A stretch of DNA of 64,000 nt. Source: CALBJU01 sp965247125. Its GTDB lineage: Bacteria; Bacteroidota; Rhodothermia; Rhodothermales; UBA10348. Each line of letters begins with the position of its first letter. Position 1 is the first letter of the stretch. The DNA is taken from contig CBDFGO010000003.1 in assembly GCA_965247125.1 (NCBI GenBank), positions 1,860,001 through 1,924,000 of the forward strand, in the 5' to 3' direction. A model generated the notes under the pieces. It was not told where the DNA came from. It did not search any database and saw nothing but the letters and a program-made list of their open reading frames with translations. The position numbers and the translations under genes were made by a program. Shown here one piece after another: positions 27,163-35,240 of this stretch.

Positions 27163-27495
27163 TCAGCAGCAGTTCGCCTTCAAAGCGTCAGTCTTCGAGA
27201 ACCAGGTCGCGATTGCCGACTGTGCGTTGGCCAGTTTCGACCAATCGACACAGTAACACGACTTGGGCCCGTCGATTTCGCCAATCACCAGCCCGGCCTC
27301 CTTCAGCACCTTCAGATGCTGGGAAACGGTGGCCTGTGAAAGGGGCAACTCGGCGACCAATTCTCCGCAGATACAGACATTGCGAGCCGCCAAAACTTCC
27401 AGGATCGCTATACGAGCCGGATGTGATAGCGCTTTTGCAAGGTCCGCCAGCGATTGTTGCTGGGTCGAAAAACGGTCACTCTGTGCTTTTGCCAT
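27163..27495 (-). CDS. arsR: ArsR arsenic-responsive repressor
   Basis: A 110-residue winged-helix repressor. ALSHPARIAILEVL is the entry helix, and SQATVSQHLKVLKEAGLV is the recognition helix. The metal site is a CxC at Cys41/Cys43 (NVCICGEL), the alpha-3 site of classical ArsR proteins that bind As(III). Further cysteines at 80 and 82 and a terminal Cys-Cys (109/110) are extra. It is cotranscribed with arsM and preceded by a perfect inverted repeat at 27526-27548 that contains a -7-like element, so repression of its own operon and release by arsenite is the likely logic. Confidence 0.92.
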   Translation of the reverse strand: MAKAQSDRFSTQQQSLADLAKALSHPARIAILEVLAARNVCICGELVAELPLSQATVSQHLKVLKEAGLVIGEIDGPKSCYCVDWSKLANAQSAIATWFSKTDALKANCC

Positions 27496-27525
27496 TTGAA
27501 AATAGCTGCTTGGATTGTTAGTTAA

Positions 27526-27548
27526 ATCGTATATCGCAAATATACGAT
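27526..27548 (-). promoter_or_regulatory. ArsR operator with central -7 element
   Basis: ATCGTATAT (27526-27534) and ATATACGAT (27540-27548) form a perfect 9-bp inverted repeat with a 5-bp spacer, 31 bp before the arsR ATG. On the minus strand the repeat contains TATATTTG (27544-27537), an exact match to the Bacteroidota -7 consensus TAnnTTTG. Bound repressor would block promoter opening directly. Confidence 0.75.
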
Positions 27549-27597
27549 AAAGGAAATAAAAGTTTCACGCTGCGGCACATAATATTTGGAATGCGAA

Positions 27598-29391
27598 TCA
27601 GGCCTCTACTTCCTGGTCCTGATACTGAAGCTCGTACAGGGTCCGATAGAGTCCATCTGTAGCAATCAGTTCCTGGTGATTACCCCTCTCCCGCACCTGT
27701 CCACGGTGCATCACCAAGATCTGGTTTGCGTGCTGCACGGTCGACAAACGATGCGCGATAGCGATGCTGGTTCTGCCCTGCATCAACGTTTCAAGAGCGT
27801 GTTGAATAGTTTCTTCGGTCTCGGTATCGACACTCGAAGTTGCTTCGTCCAGTACCAGAATCCGCGGATTGTAGACGAGGACCCGCGCAAAGGACAGCAA
27901 TTGTCGTTGTCCGTGCGAGAGCGACATGCCCCGCTCCTTGACCTCGTGATCATACGCGCTTGGAAGTCTTTCGATGAATCCAGATGCTCCGATCGCGCGA
28001 GCTGCTTTCACGACGCTCTCTTCCTTCAACGCTGTATTTCGGAGGGTGATGTTGTCTCGAATAGATCCCGAAAACAGAAAGACGTCCTGCAAGACCAGCC
28101 CTATATGCTCTCGGAGGTCGGTCAACCTGACCGACCGTGTATCAAAACCATCTACTAGAATAGTCCCCCTCTGGATATCGTAAAACCTCAGCAACAGACT
28201 GATAATGGTCGTTTTCCCAGCTCCGGTCGCGCCCACAATAGCAAGCGACTGTCCAGGTTCGACAGTGAAACTGACATCCTTAAGAATCCAGTTGGAATCA
28301 TCGTCATCCTTATCCATCTCAGGATCGTAGGAAAACCAGACGTTTCTGAATTCGATACGCCCCTCGACTTCCCCCCATTCGAGGGGCTCGTCGACCTCTT
28401 GAATGGATGCGTCGACATCGAGTAGTCCGAAGATTCGCTCGGCCCCGGCCATCGCACTCTGCAGCGTATTGAACTGGTCTGAAAGATTTCGGATGGGTTC
28501 AAAAAATCTTCGCGCGTACTGAATGAAGGCTATCAAGACTCCGAGCGTCAACGTTCCGGACATCGCGGTGAGGCCGCCAAACCAGATGACCAGCCCCAGC
28601 GCAGTCGTAGCAACGATGTCGACGATCGGAAAAAACAGGGCGTAGTAAAAAATGGTGTGGATGTGGGCCTGGCGGTGATCGTCGTTGATGCTGTCGAATC
28701 GGGTCATTTCCTCCTCTTCGCGCCCGAAGAGTTGGACGATTCGCATACCGGTGATGTGCTCCTGAAGGAACGAATTCAGTCGAGCTACCTGCTTTCTCGT
28801 GTCCCTGTAGGCCTCACGAACCTTTCTCTTGAACCAGAATGTCGCGAAAAGCATCAGCGGCATCACTGACAAGGTGACAAACGCCAGTCCAGGATTAAGC
28901 GAGAACATGAACCAGGAAATGAAGATGATCTTGAACAGGTCACCCATGATGGTCACGAGTCCCGCCGAGAGGACCTGACTCAGGGATTCCACATCACTGG
29001 TTGTCCGCGTGATGAGCCGGCCAATTGGGGTTCCATCAAAAAATCGGAGCGACTGGTGCTGAATATGGCGATAAACAGTAGTTCGGAGGTCGTAGATCGC
29101 CTGCTGGCCGATCCACTGGGTCATGTATGCATTGATAAACGAGAGAAGGCCTTCGGCCACCAGAACCATGAAAAGGATTGAAATCATCCTTCTCAGTCCG
29201 TCAGCATCCCCGGCAACGATGTCACGGTCAATGGTGATCTGGACCAACTTCGGTACAAGAGGGCCTAAGAAAGCCGCCATCATCACGGTCACAAACGCCA
29301 GACCGACCCACCCCTTATAAGGCCCCAGGTAGGTGATGATGCGCATCAGAAGGCGCCCGTCTATTCCCTTTTTCTCTTCTTTCTTGCTCAT
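27598..29391 (-). CDS. ABC exporter half-transporter, subunit with catalytic Glu and variant signature
   Basis: A 597-residue half-transporter: six-helix membrane domain (about 15-320) fused to a nucleotide-binding domain. Walker A is GATGAGKTT, Walker B runs RILVLDEATSSVD with the catalytic Glu present. The signature motif is LSHGQ instead of LSGGQ. It overlaps the upstream partner gene by 4 bp (29388-29391), so the two are translationally coupled and should form a heterodimer of the YheH/YheI or TM287/288 kind that exports lipids or drugs. In such heterodimers one composite ATP site is degenerate; here its signature half is this subunit. Confidence 0.92.
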   Translation of the reverse strand: MSKKEEKKGIDGRLLMRIITYLGPYKGWVGLAFVTVMMAAFLGPLVPKLVQITIDRDIVAGDADGLRRMISILFMVLVAEGLLSFINAYMTQWIGQQAIYDLRTTVYRHIQHQSLRFFDGTPIGRLITRTTSDVESLSQVLSAGLVTIMGDLFKIIFISWFMFSLNPGLAFVTLSVMPLMLFATFWFKRKVREAYRDTRKQVARLNSFLQEHITGMRIVQLFGREEEEMTRFDSINDDHRQAHIHTIFYYALFFPIVDIVATTALGLVIWFGGLTAMSGTLTLGVLIAFIQYARRFFEPIRNLSDQFNTLQSAMAGAERIFGLLDVDASIQEVDEPLEWGEVEGRIEFRNVWFSYDPEMDKDDDDSNWILKDVSFTVEPGQSLAIVGATGAGKTTIISLLLRFYDIQRGTILVDGFDTRSVRLTDLREHIGLVLQDVFLFSGSIRDNITLRNTALKEESVVKAARAIGASGFIERLPSAYDHEVKERGMSLSHGQRQLLSFARVLVYNPRILVLDEATSSVDTETEETIQHALETLMQGRTSIAIAHRLSTVQHANQILVMHRGQVRERGNHQELIATDGLYRTLYELQYQDQEVEA

Positions 29392-31184
29392 TCCAGCTCC
29401 TCCAGTTCCTGCTCGAGCTGCTGCTTGTGATAGAGCGAAGCGTAGAAGCCTTTGTTATCGAGAAGAGATGCATGATTGCCGCGCTCGATAATCCGACCGT
29501 CATCGAGCACAATGATCTGATCGGCGTCCTGAACGGCTGAGACCCGGTGACTAACGATCACGATGGTCCGTTTGCCGAAGTGTTTTCGGAGGTGAGACAG
29601 AATGGTTCGTTCTGTATTTACGTCCACCGCGGACAGAGCGTCATCCAAGATCAGGATCTTTGGATCGCGAATCAGGGCCCTGGATATCGATGTCCGCTGT
29701 TTTTGTCCTCCGGAGAGGGTGATTCCCCTTTCTCCGACAAACGTCTCAAATCCCTCCTTGAACTCGCGGACATTTTCCAGGAGGTCTGCTTCTGCAGCTG
29801 CCCGTTCGATATCGCGGACACCCGCGTCCATCTCGCCAAATGAAATATTGTTTGCTACGGTGTCCGAAAAAAGAAATACGTCCTGGGGTACGTACCCGAT
29901 CGCTGACCTGACGTGATCGACCGATGCACTTTTAACGTTTCTTCCGTCTATCAATACGGCACCTTCCTGGGCGTCAAGCAGCCGCGGTATCATCTCCACG
30001 AGCGTAGTCTTCCCTGATCCGGTTCGCCCCACAATGGCAAACGTACTTCCGGGCTGTATATCGAAACTGACATCGTCGAGCGCCAGAACCCCACTGTGAG
30101 GATGTCGAAACGAGACGTTACTGAACGAAATTCCCCCTTCGATCCGAATACGTTCGGCCCCGTTGGAAGAAGGAATGCTCGGCCTGGCATCAAATATTTC
30201 ATTCAGGCGGGCCATGGATGCTGCAGCCCGCTGCACCATCGTGATCACAAAGCCCATGGCTGCGACCGGAAACGTCATCAGAGCTACGTAAATGATGTAT
30301 TCCGCTATATTTCCGAGGGTAATCTCCCCTGCCATCGCGAGATTTCCTCCAACCCAGACCACTATCAGTGTGGAGGAACCCACCAGAGTCACGAACACCG
30401 GCCGCCAGGCGGCCTCAATCATCGCCAGACTCAAACTGCGTTTTCGATAGTCCGAACTCTCTAGGTCAAACGCCTCCGCCTCCCTCTCTTCCCGCGCATA
30501 GGCTTTGAGTACGCGGATGCCGGAGAGTGCTTCCTGCACTTTTGAGGTAAGAATGGAGTACTGTTTCTGTAATTCGTCGCTTCGGATATGGACCATCTTG
30601 GCAACCATGAACACCGCCACAGCGAGCAGCGGCATGGGTATCAGCGTGTACAGAGTGAGCTTCGGCGAAATGATGAACATCACGGTCAGGGCCGTGACAA
30701 TGGTCACCACGGCGCGCGTCGTGTACATGATGGCCGGCCCGATATAGCGGCGCACCTGTTCTATGTCGCTCGTTGCTCTGGTGATCAGGTCTCCAGTGGC
30801 ATGTTCGAGATAGAAATCATGGGAAAGCGATTGAAGCTGATCATAGAGGCGATTTCTCAGGTCGTACTCAATATGGCGGGAAGCCACGACCACGGTCTGC
30901 CTCATCAAAAAGGAAAAAATCCCACTACCGATACTTAACCCAATGATGATGAGTCCGAATACAGCCAGCGATACGAAGAAATCTGTATAAAGAGACGATT
31001 CGAGCGGAGTCCCCTGAAAAGCGCGATAGGTACTGACAAACCTCGGAATGCTATCTATAGCCTGCCGAACAATCATAGGTACAAAAATCGCAAAAACGGA
31101 GGACGCGACTGCGCACAACAATCCGGGTACAAACAGGCGCTTATAGCGCCAGTAGTAGAAATTGAGGGGCTTCAGCGAGCGCAT
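29388..31184 (-). CDS. ABC exporter half-transporter, subunit with Asp at the catalytic position
   Basis: A 598-residue half-transporter with six membrane helices (about 15-320) and a nucleotide-binding domain: Walker A GRTGSGKTT, canonical signature ITLSGGQKQR, Walker B ILILDDALSAVD. The residue after the Walker B Asp is Asp, not the catalytic Glu, marking the degenerate ATP site of a heterodimeric exporter. Its partner is the next gene downstream, which supplies the variant LSHGQ signature to the same site. First gene of a two-gene operon, divergent from the phosphatase gene at 31340. Probable roles are multidrug or lipid export; the substrate is not visible. Confidence 0.92.
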   Translation of the reverse strand: MRSLKPLNFYYWRYKRLFVPGLLCAVASSVFAIFVPMIVRQAIDSIPRFVSTYRAFQGTPLESSLYTDFFVSLAVFGLIIIGLSIGSGIFSFLMRQTVVVASRHIEYDLRNRLYDQLQSLSHDFYLEHATGDLITRATSDIEQVRRYIGPAIMYTTRAVVTIVTALTVMFIISPKLTLYTLIPMPLLAVAVFMVAKMVHIRSDELQKQYSILTSKVQEALSGIRVLKAYAREEREAEAFDLESSDYRKRSLSLAMIEAAWRPVFVTLVGSSTLIVVWVGGNLAMAGEITLGNIAEYIIYVALMTFPVAAMGFVITMVQRAAASMARLNEIFDARPSIPSSNGAERIRIEGGISFSNVSFRHPHSGVLALDDVSFDIQPGSTFAIVGRTGSGKTTLVEMIPRLLDAQEGAVLIDGRNVKSASVDHVRSAIGYVPQDVFLFSDTVANNISFGEMDAGVRDIERAAAEADLLENVREFKEGFETFVGERGITLSGGQKQRTSISRALIRDPKILILDDALSAVDVNTERTILSHLRKHFGKRTIVIVSHRVSAVQDADQIIVLDDGRIIERGNHASLLDNKGFYASLYHKQQLEQELEELE

Positions 31185-31285
31185 CTAGAACTCAGACGGA
31201 CGGTAGGCGGTCGGGCGAAATCACGAAACGCTCTTTTCGGTGGACTGATCCGCCCAACGCAACTTCCAACCATCTTTTCCGTGAC

Positions 31286-31317
31286 TTTGTGAACTGAGTT
31301 GTATAGCTATACATTTG
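31286..31317 (+). promoter_or_regulatory. Bacteroidota-type promoter for the RsbU-like gene
   Basis: TTTG at 31286-31289 and TACATTTG at 31310-31317 are separated by 20 bp, matching the TTTG / TAnnTTTG pattern. The ATG at 31340 is 23 bp downstream of the -7 element, leaving a short leader. Confidence 0.6.
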
Positions 31318-31339
31318 ACTTGTCGATCAAAGCACCGCC

Positions 31340-32635
31340 ATGTCCGATCTCTCACAAGCAAGGCTAGACTCCCTCGAGCGCGAAAACCAGCAGCTGCACC
31401 GCGCTGTTGAGGAGTTGTCTGTCTTGAATGAGCTATCGATAGCGATAAGTTCGTCCCGCGGTACCGACGAAGTGATAAAAACGATCATTCGTCGCTCCAT
31501 CAAGGCGATTTCTGCGGAGCAGGGGGTTATCACCCTCGTCGGTGATGACGCTTCGGATCCGACTCGGACGCTCGTTCGAACGATGGCGAGTTCTGGAGAC
31601 CGGGAGGCCTATTCGCCCGATCAGAACCTTCTCGGTTGGATGTACATCAATCGAAAACCGCTGGTTATCAACGATCCAAAGAATGACGAGCGATTCCAGG
31701 GTGTCAGCTGGACAGAATCGGTGCGTTCCCTGGTTTCGGTGCCGATGCAGGTTCACTCGCGCCTGATCGGCATTCTGACGTTGTACAACAAAAAGCGAGG
31801 CGGAGACTTTTCGACTGAAGACCAACGACTTTTGTCTATTCTCGGCGGCCAGTCGGCACAGGTCATCGAAACGGCGCGTCTTTACGAGGAGGAAAAGAAG
31901 CTGGTCACTGTTCAACAGGAGTTGAATCTTGCGAACGAGATCCAGACCAATCTCCTCCCCCTGAAAGCACCGGACATCAAGGGTTATGACCTTGCGGGAA
32001 TTTCTGTCCCGGCTCAGAGTGTTAGTGGAGACTATTTCGATTACATCAAAATCGACGACTATCACTGGGGACTCTGCGTTGGTGATGTCTCTGGAAAAGG
32101 AATGCCGGCGGCTCTCATGATGGCAAATGCCCAGGCCACACTCAGGGGTCAATCGACCTTTGGAATGTCGGTTCATGAGACCGTGGAACGATCGAATAAA
32201 TTGCTCTCCGACAGTATCAGACGCGGGTCGTTTCTGACATTGTTCTACGGCGTTTTGGACGTTGTCTCAGGTGTCTACACGTATTCAAATGCTGGACACA
32301 ACAGGCCCTATGTTCACCGCGCAGACGGCACACGGGAAACACTGACTCTCGGTGGACTCGTCGTAGGCTTTATCGGAACGCAGACTTATGGGGAGGAGTC
32401 ATTCACGTTTGAAGTAGGAGATACCCTGTTCATATTCTCAGATGGTGTCACAGAGGCGATGAACGAAGCCCACGATCAGTTTGAGGAGGAACGACTCGAA
32501 GCCGTCCTCAAGGGAATGGGAGACGCGACAGCACAGGAATACATTGATCGCGTCCACACGGCAGTAAAAAAACACGCTGACGGCGCCGCTCAAAACGATG
32601 ACATCACCATGCTCGTTGTCAAACGTGAGAATTAA
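31340..32635 (+). CDS. GAF-PP2C (RsbU/SpoIIE-type) serine phosphatase
   Basis: A 431-residue regulator. An N-terminal coiled coil (1-30) leads into a GAF sensor domain (about 30-180), then a linker helix (LYEEEKKLVTVQQELNLANE) and a PP2C/SpoIIE phosphatase domain (about 205-430). Metal-binding aspartates are visible: Asp231 (VSGDYFDY), Asp249 (VGDVSGKG) and Asp368 (FSDGV). Enzymes of this type dephosphorylate a STAS antagonist to release a sigma factor or another partner. A STAS protein is encoded 90 bp downstream on the same strand and is its likely substrate. No RsbW-type kinase is present in the window. Confidence 0.92.
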   Translation: MSDLSQARLDSLERENQQLHRAVEELSVLNELSIAISSSRGTDEVIKTIIRRSIKAISAEQGVITLVGDDASDPTRTLVRTMASSGDREAYSPDQNLLGWMYINRKPLVINDPKNDERFQGVSWTESVRSLVSVPMQVHSRLIGILTLYNKKRGGDFSTEDQRLLSILGGQSAQVIETARLYEEEKKLVTVQQELNLANEIQTNLLPLKAPDIKGYDLAGISVPAQSVSGDYFDYIKIDDYHWGLCVGDVSGKGMPAALMMANAQATLRGQSTFGMSVHETVERSNKLLSDSIRRGSFLTLFYGVLDVVSGVYTYSNAGHNRPYVHRADGTRETLTLGGLVVGFIGTQTYGEESFTFEVGDTLFIFSDGVTEAMNEAHDQFEEERLEAVLKGMGDATAQEYIDRVHTAVKKHADGAAQNDDITMLVVKREN

Positions 32636-32725
32636 CACGATTTCAGCGCCAGGACTTGACTATTGTTCGTTAGCGGGGTAGTGTCCGTCTGCTAACGCCG
32701 AACGCATAACAAATAGATCATCGAT

Positions 32726-33067
32726 ATGCCCTTTTCAACTAGCGAGCAGTATCAGGCCGTCGTCTTTCAGATTTCTGGTAAATTTCTGGGAAGTATAGAA
32801 GGTCCGGCCTTCAAGGAAAAGCTCGAGGAAATTAAGGCTGAGGGAAAGACAAAGGTAGTTGTCGATCTTTCCAAGGCCGATTTTATGGATTCCTCAGGAA
32901 TCGGAACGCTTATCGGGGCGCTCGCGACAATGAAAAAAGTAGGCGGTGATGTCAAGCTGGCCTGCATGAAGGATCGAATCAAAAATCTGTTTCTTCTGAC
33001 TCGCCTTCTTGGATCCGTATTCGAAGATTTCGATTCAGTCGAAGAAGCCGCGCAGGCCATGCGCTAA
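32726..33067 (+). CDS. STAS-domain anti-anti-sigma factor
   Basis: A 113-residue single STAS domain. The phosphorylation loop is MDSSGIGTLIGAL with Ser57 the likely regulated residue, followed by LKLACMKDRIKNLF-like strand and helix. It would be phosphorylated by an RsbW-like kinase and dephosphorylated by the upstream phosphatase, switching partner binding. It is followed by a perfect terminator at 33093-33122, so the phosphatase and the STAS gene form one unit. Confidence 0.9.
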   Translation: MPFSTSEQYQAVVFQISGKFLGSIEGPAFKEKLEEIKAEGKTKVVVDLSKADFMDSSGIGTLIGALATMKKVGGDVKLACMKDRIKNLFLLTRLLGSVFEDFDSVEEAAQAMR

Positions 33068-33092
33068 AAGTGAAGACCATAGGGTCTGTGAA

Positions 33093-33122
33093 GGGCGCGA
33101 ATCGAAGATTCGCGCCCTTTTT
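33093..33122 (+). terminator. Intrinsic terminator after the STAS gene
   Basis: GGGCGCGAATC (33093-33103) and GATTCGCGCCC (33107-33117) form a perfect 11-bp stem with a GAA loop, followed by T5. Two further A/T pairs can extend the stem. Confidence 0.92.
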
Positions 33123-33213
33123 ATTTGTGCCCGCGCCTCTCACGAGCGTTGAGATTGCGCACGTGAACGTTTATCATCAGAGATAGTCCTTTCTCCCACC
33201 AAGACCTGAAACA

Positions 33214-33276
33214 ATGACCGGACGCACCGTCGGCCAATACGAAATCCTCGATCAGTCGGTGCGCGAGCCCGAATAA
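33214..33276 (+). pseudogene. Possible remnant of a Ser/Thr kinase start
   Basis: A 20-codon open frame begins MTGRTVGQYEILDQ and then stops with TAA at 33274-33276. The first 14 residues look like the opening of bacterial Hanks-type kinases (G-T-V-x-x-Y-E-I-L), where a glycine-rich loop should follow. Here the frame ends instead. It may be the tip of a deleted kinase gene, or a chance small ORF. It lies 35 bp before the ABM-domain gene. Confidence 0.3.
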
Positions 33277-33311
33277 TCCCATTCATCAACCCACACCAGG
33301 GAGGAAATGTC

Positions 33312-34070
33312 ATGTTTATGCGATTCGTCCAGCTTAGCATCAATCCGGACGCGGCCACTGCGTTCGAGCGGTTTTATGAGCACAGGGTGGGGCCGGCACT
33401 TCTGGCCGTCGATGGGTGTGTATTTGCGCGGCTCATCAAGGCCACAGACTCGGACTCCAGTTTCAGCTCTTTCACACTGTGGGAGTCCGCTGAAAAAGCC
33501 TTTGAGTTCGAAAATAGCGGACAATATGCCAGCCTGATCAGTGAGAACGAGCCCTTCGAAATGGAATCCACCGAGTGGAAGATCCAGTTGACTGCGGACA
33601 ATACGCTCGAGTACAAACCTGTTAGAGAGAAGCCGGTTGTAAAAGCGATGCCCATTGTGGCCGGCTCTTCCGAAGGAGACGCCGCCAGCCGGATGGGCGA
33701 TCACACATACGTGCGGGTCCTGAACGCCAAGATCAATCCCGGACATTTTGAGGAACTCAGCGCCGAGTATGATAAACTGACTCCAGAGTTGTTGAACACT
33801 CCCGGGTGCCGCGCCGGTTATCTCATCGCCATGAAGGATAACAGCGAGTGTATTTCGGTGACTGTTTGGGACAGCCAAGAGCTCGCAAAGGAATACGAGA
33901 GCAGTGGTAAATTTGCCAAGTTACTGGCAAAGGTCGCGCCTCATTTTTCCTCCTTTTACCAGTGGAAAATGACGCTTGACCCATCGAAACGCAGCAGGAC
34001 CCATCTAAGCGACGACCTCTCGATCCAGGGCTATACCATGGTGTCGGGTGAATCGGTAGTAGAGTCTTAA
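33312..34070 (+). CDS. Tandem ABM-like (dimeric alpha-beta barrel) domain protein
   Basis: A 252-residue protein with two repeats of a ferredoxin-like alpha-beta barrel fold of the antibiotic-biosynthesis-monooxygenase (ABM) type: residues about 1-95 (FMRFVQLSINPDAATAFERF, SFTLWESAEKAFEF) and about 130-225 (YVRVLNAKINPGHFEELSAE, SVTVWDSQELAKEYE). Single ABM domains dimerise to make a barrel; a tandem copy could form it within one chain. Known members oxidise aromatic compounds or degrade heme, but no catalytic residue can be named here. The ATG follows AGGGAGGAAATGTC, a good ribosome-binding site. Confidence 0.75.
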   Translation: MFMRFVQLSINPDAATAFERFYEHRVGPALLAVDGCVFARLIKATDSDSSFSSFTLWESAEKAFEFENSGQYASLISENEPFEMESTEWKIQLTADNTLEYKPVREKPVVKAMPIVAGSSEGDAASRMGDHTYVRVLNAKINPGHFEELSAEYDKLTPELLNTPGCRAGYLIAMKDNSECISVTVWDSQELAKEYESSGKFAKLLAKVAPHFSSFYQWKMTLDPSKRSRTHLSDDLSIQGYTMVSGESVVES

Positions 34071-34128
34071 ATCGTATGCACTGCAGACCGATACTGTGGT
34101 CATACTATGATTACAACCTCTCTGCGTC

Positions 34129-34413
34129 GTGGCAATGTACCCTGCAACCATGGACAGTCTGTCCTTAAAAATCCACTCCTTCCTGCGTAGCGCTGGCTAC
34201 GAACTGGACTCGAAAACGGATTCAGCGACCCAATTGGTTGCCTATTTTGAATCTGAGTACGGTCTCAAGATGATGGGCTTTTTTGAGTCCGAATGGGTAT
34301 CCGAGCAAATTGAGCGCGATCTGACCTCGGAGGACGTTCTCGAGATGCGAGAAAATGTGTCGCCGGAACGACGTCATGCGTTCGATCGGGACGTGGCTGC
34401 CATCTGGGACTGA
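34129..34413 (+). CDS. Small hypothetical protein
   Basis: A 94-residue protein of no family I recognise. The real start may be the Met at 34150 (MDSLSLKIHSFLRSAGYELD), since that is where the regular sequence begins. It is predicted mostly helical, acidic, without membrane segments or signal peptide. It follows the ABM-domain gene by 58 bp on the same strand and is convergent with the barrel gene, whose stop is 7 bp away. The codon use is like that of its neighbours. Confidence 0.55.
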   Translation: MAMYPATMDSLSLKIHSFLRSAGYELDSKTDSATQLVAYFESEYGLKMMGFFESEWVSEQIERDLTSEDVLEMRENVSPERRHAFDRDVAAIWD

Positions 34414-34419
34414 TCGCGC

Positions 34420-35133
34420 TTAAAATCGTATTGCAACGCCGATCTGTGCCACGAGCATTGACGTGTCGGAATTGGTGACATCAAACGTCACATTCCCATC
34501 TTCTCTTCGAATGGAGCCCTCTTTCAGGTATCCCGCGCGGGATCCGATCAGGTATTTCACTCCGAGATCTACATAGGCAGCGGACGGGCCTTTTTCTCGG
34601 CCGCCGCTATAGACCTGAAACTGCACTCCGCCGCCAACTCCATAACTGAGTGCCGTGTCGTTGAAATTTGTGGATCGAGCTATTTCGATGTCTTCAAATC
34701 CTTCATTTTGAATCCGGGTCTGCGTAAAGAGGTGTTTGAACCCGATCAATACGTCCGCATAGGGCCGAATTCCCTCCAGATCTGGTTGAAGTCGAACAAA
34801 AAAGTGACCGCTGACCAGATTATTGTCAGTAACCACATCCACGCGCACGTCGGGAATGGTTGTGGAAAAGGGCTCATTCCTTCTTTCACGGCCATAGATC
34901 AGAAATCCCACGTCGGCGCCGAACAATAAGGGCGAACCCGGAAGCCCAATGGCTCCGAAGATGTGTCCTCCAAAACCAACTGATTCCAGCTGGTCGCCGA
35001 ACTCGCCGGTGGGTACGCCGACTGAGAAGGAAAGCCCTCCTTCTCCCCGGACCTGTGCCACTGAATTGGGTGCCCCGATGCTAAAAATCAGAACAAAAGC
35101 ACAAAGAATAAAAAGGCGCATAGTAGAATTCAT
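34420..35133 (-). CDS. Outer-membrane beta-barrel protein
   Basis: A 237-residue protein from the start at 35133 (MNSTMRLFILCAFVLIFSIG); the frame extends 15 codons further upstream without a better signal. The signal peptide ends near NSVAQ. The mature part is amphipathic strands with Gly/aromatic turns (GEGGLSFSVGVPTGEFG, YGVGGGVQFQVYSGG, YVDLGVKYLIGS) and a terminal strand VAQIGVAIRF ending in Phe, the classic outer-membrane insertion signal. It resembles OmpW/opacity-like eight-stranded barrels. Function is unknown. Confidence 0.75.
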   Translation of the reverse strand: MNSTMRLFILCAFVLIFSIGAPNSVAQVRGEGGLSFSVGVPTGEFGDQLESVGFGGHIFGAIGLPGSPLLFGADVGFLIYGRERRNEPFSTTIPDVRVDVVTDNNLVSGHFFVRLQPDLEGIRPYADVLIGFKHLFTQTRIQNEGFEDIEIARSTNFNDTALSYGVGGGVQFQVYSGGREKGPSAAYVDLGVKYLIGSRAGYLKEGSIRREDGNVTFDVTNSDTSMLVAQIGVAIRF

Positions 35134-35240
35134 GTCGGTTCGCGGATCATATGGTTCAGTTGAGACACGGTTTCCCACTATAGCCGTCCGATGCCACAGA
35201 ATTGTAACATTTAGGACCGCTCATTCGCATCCCGTATTGG

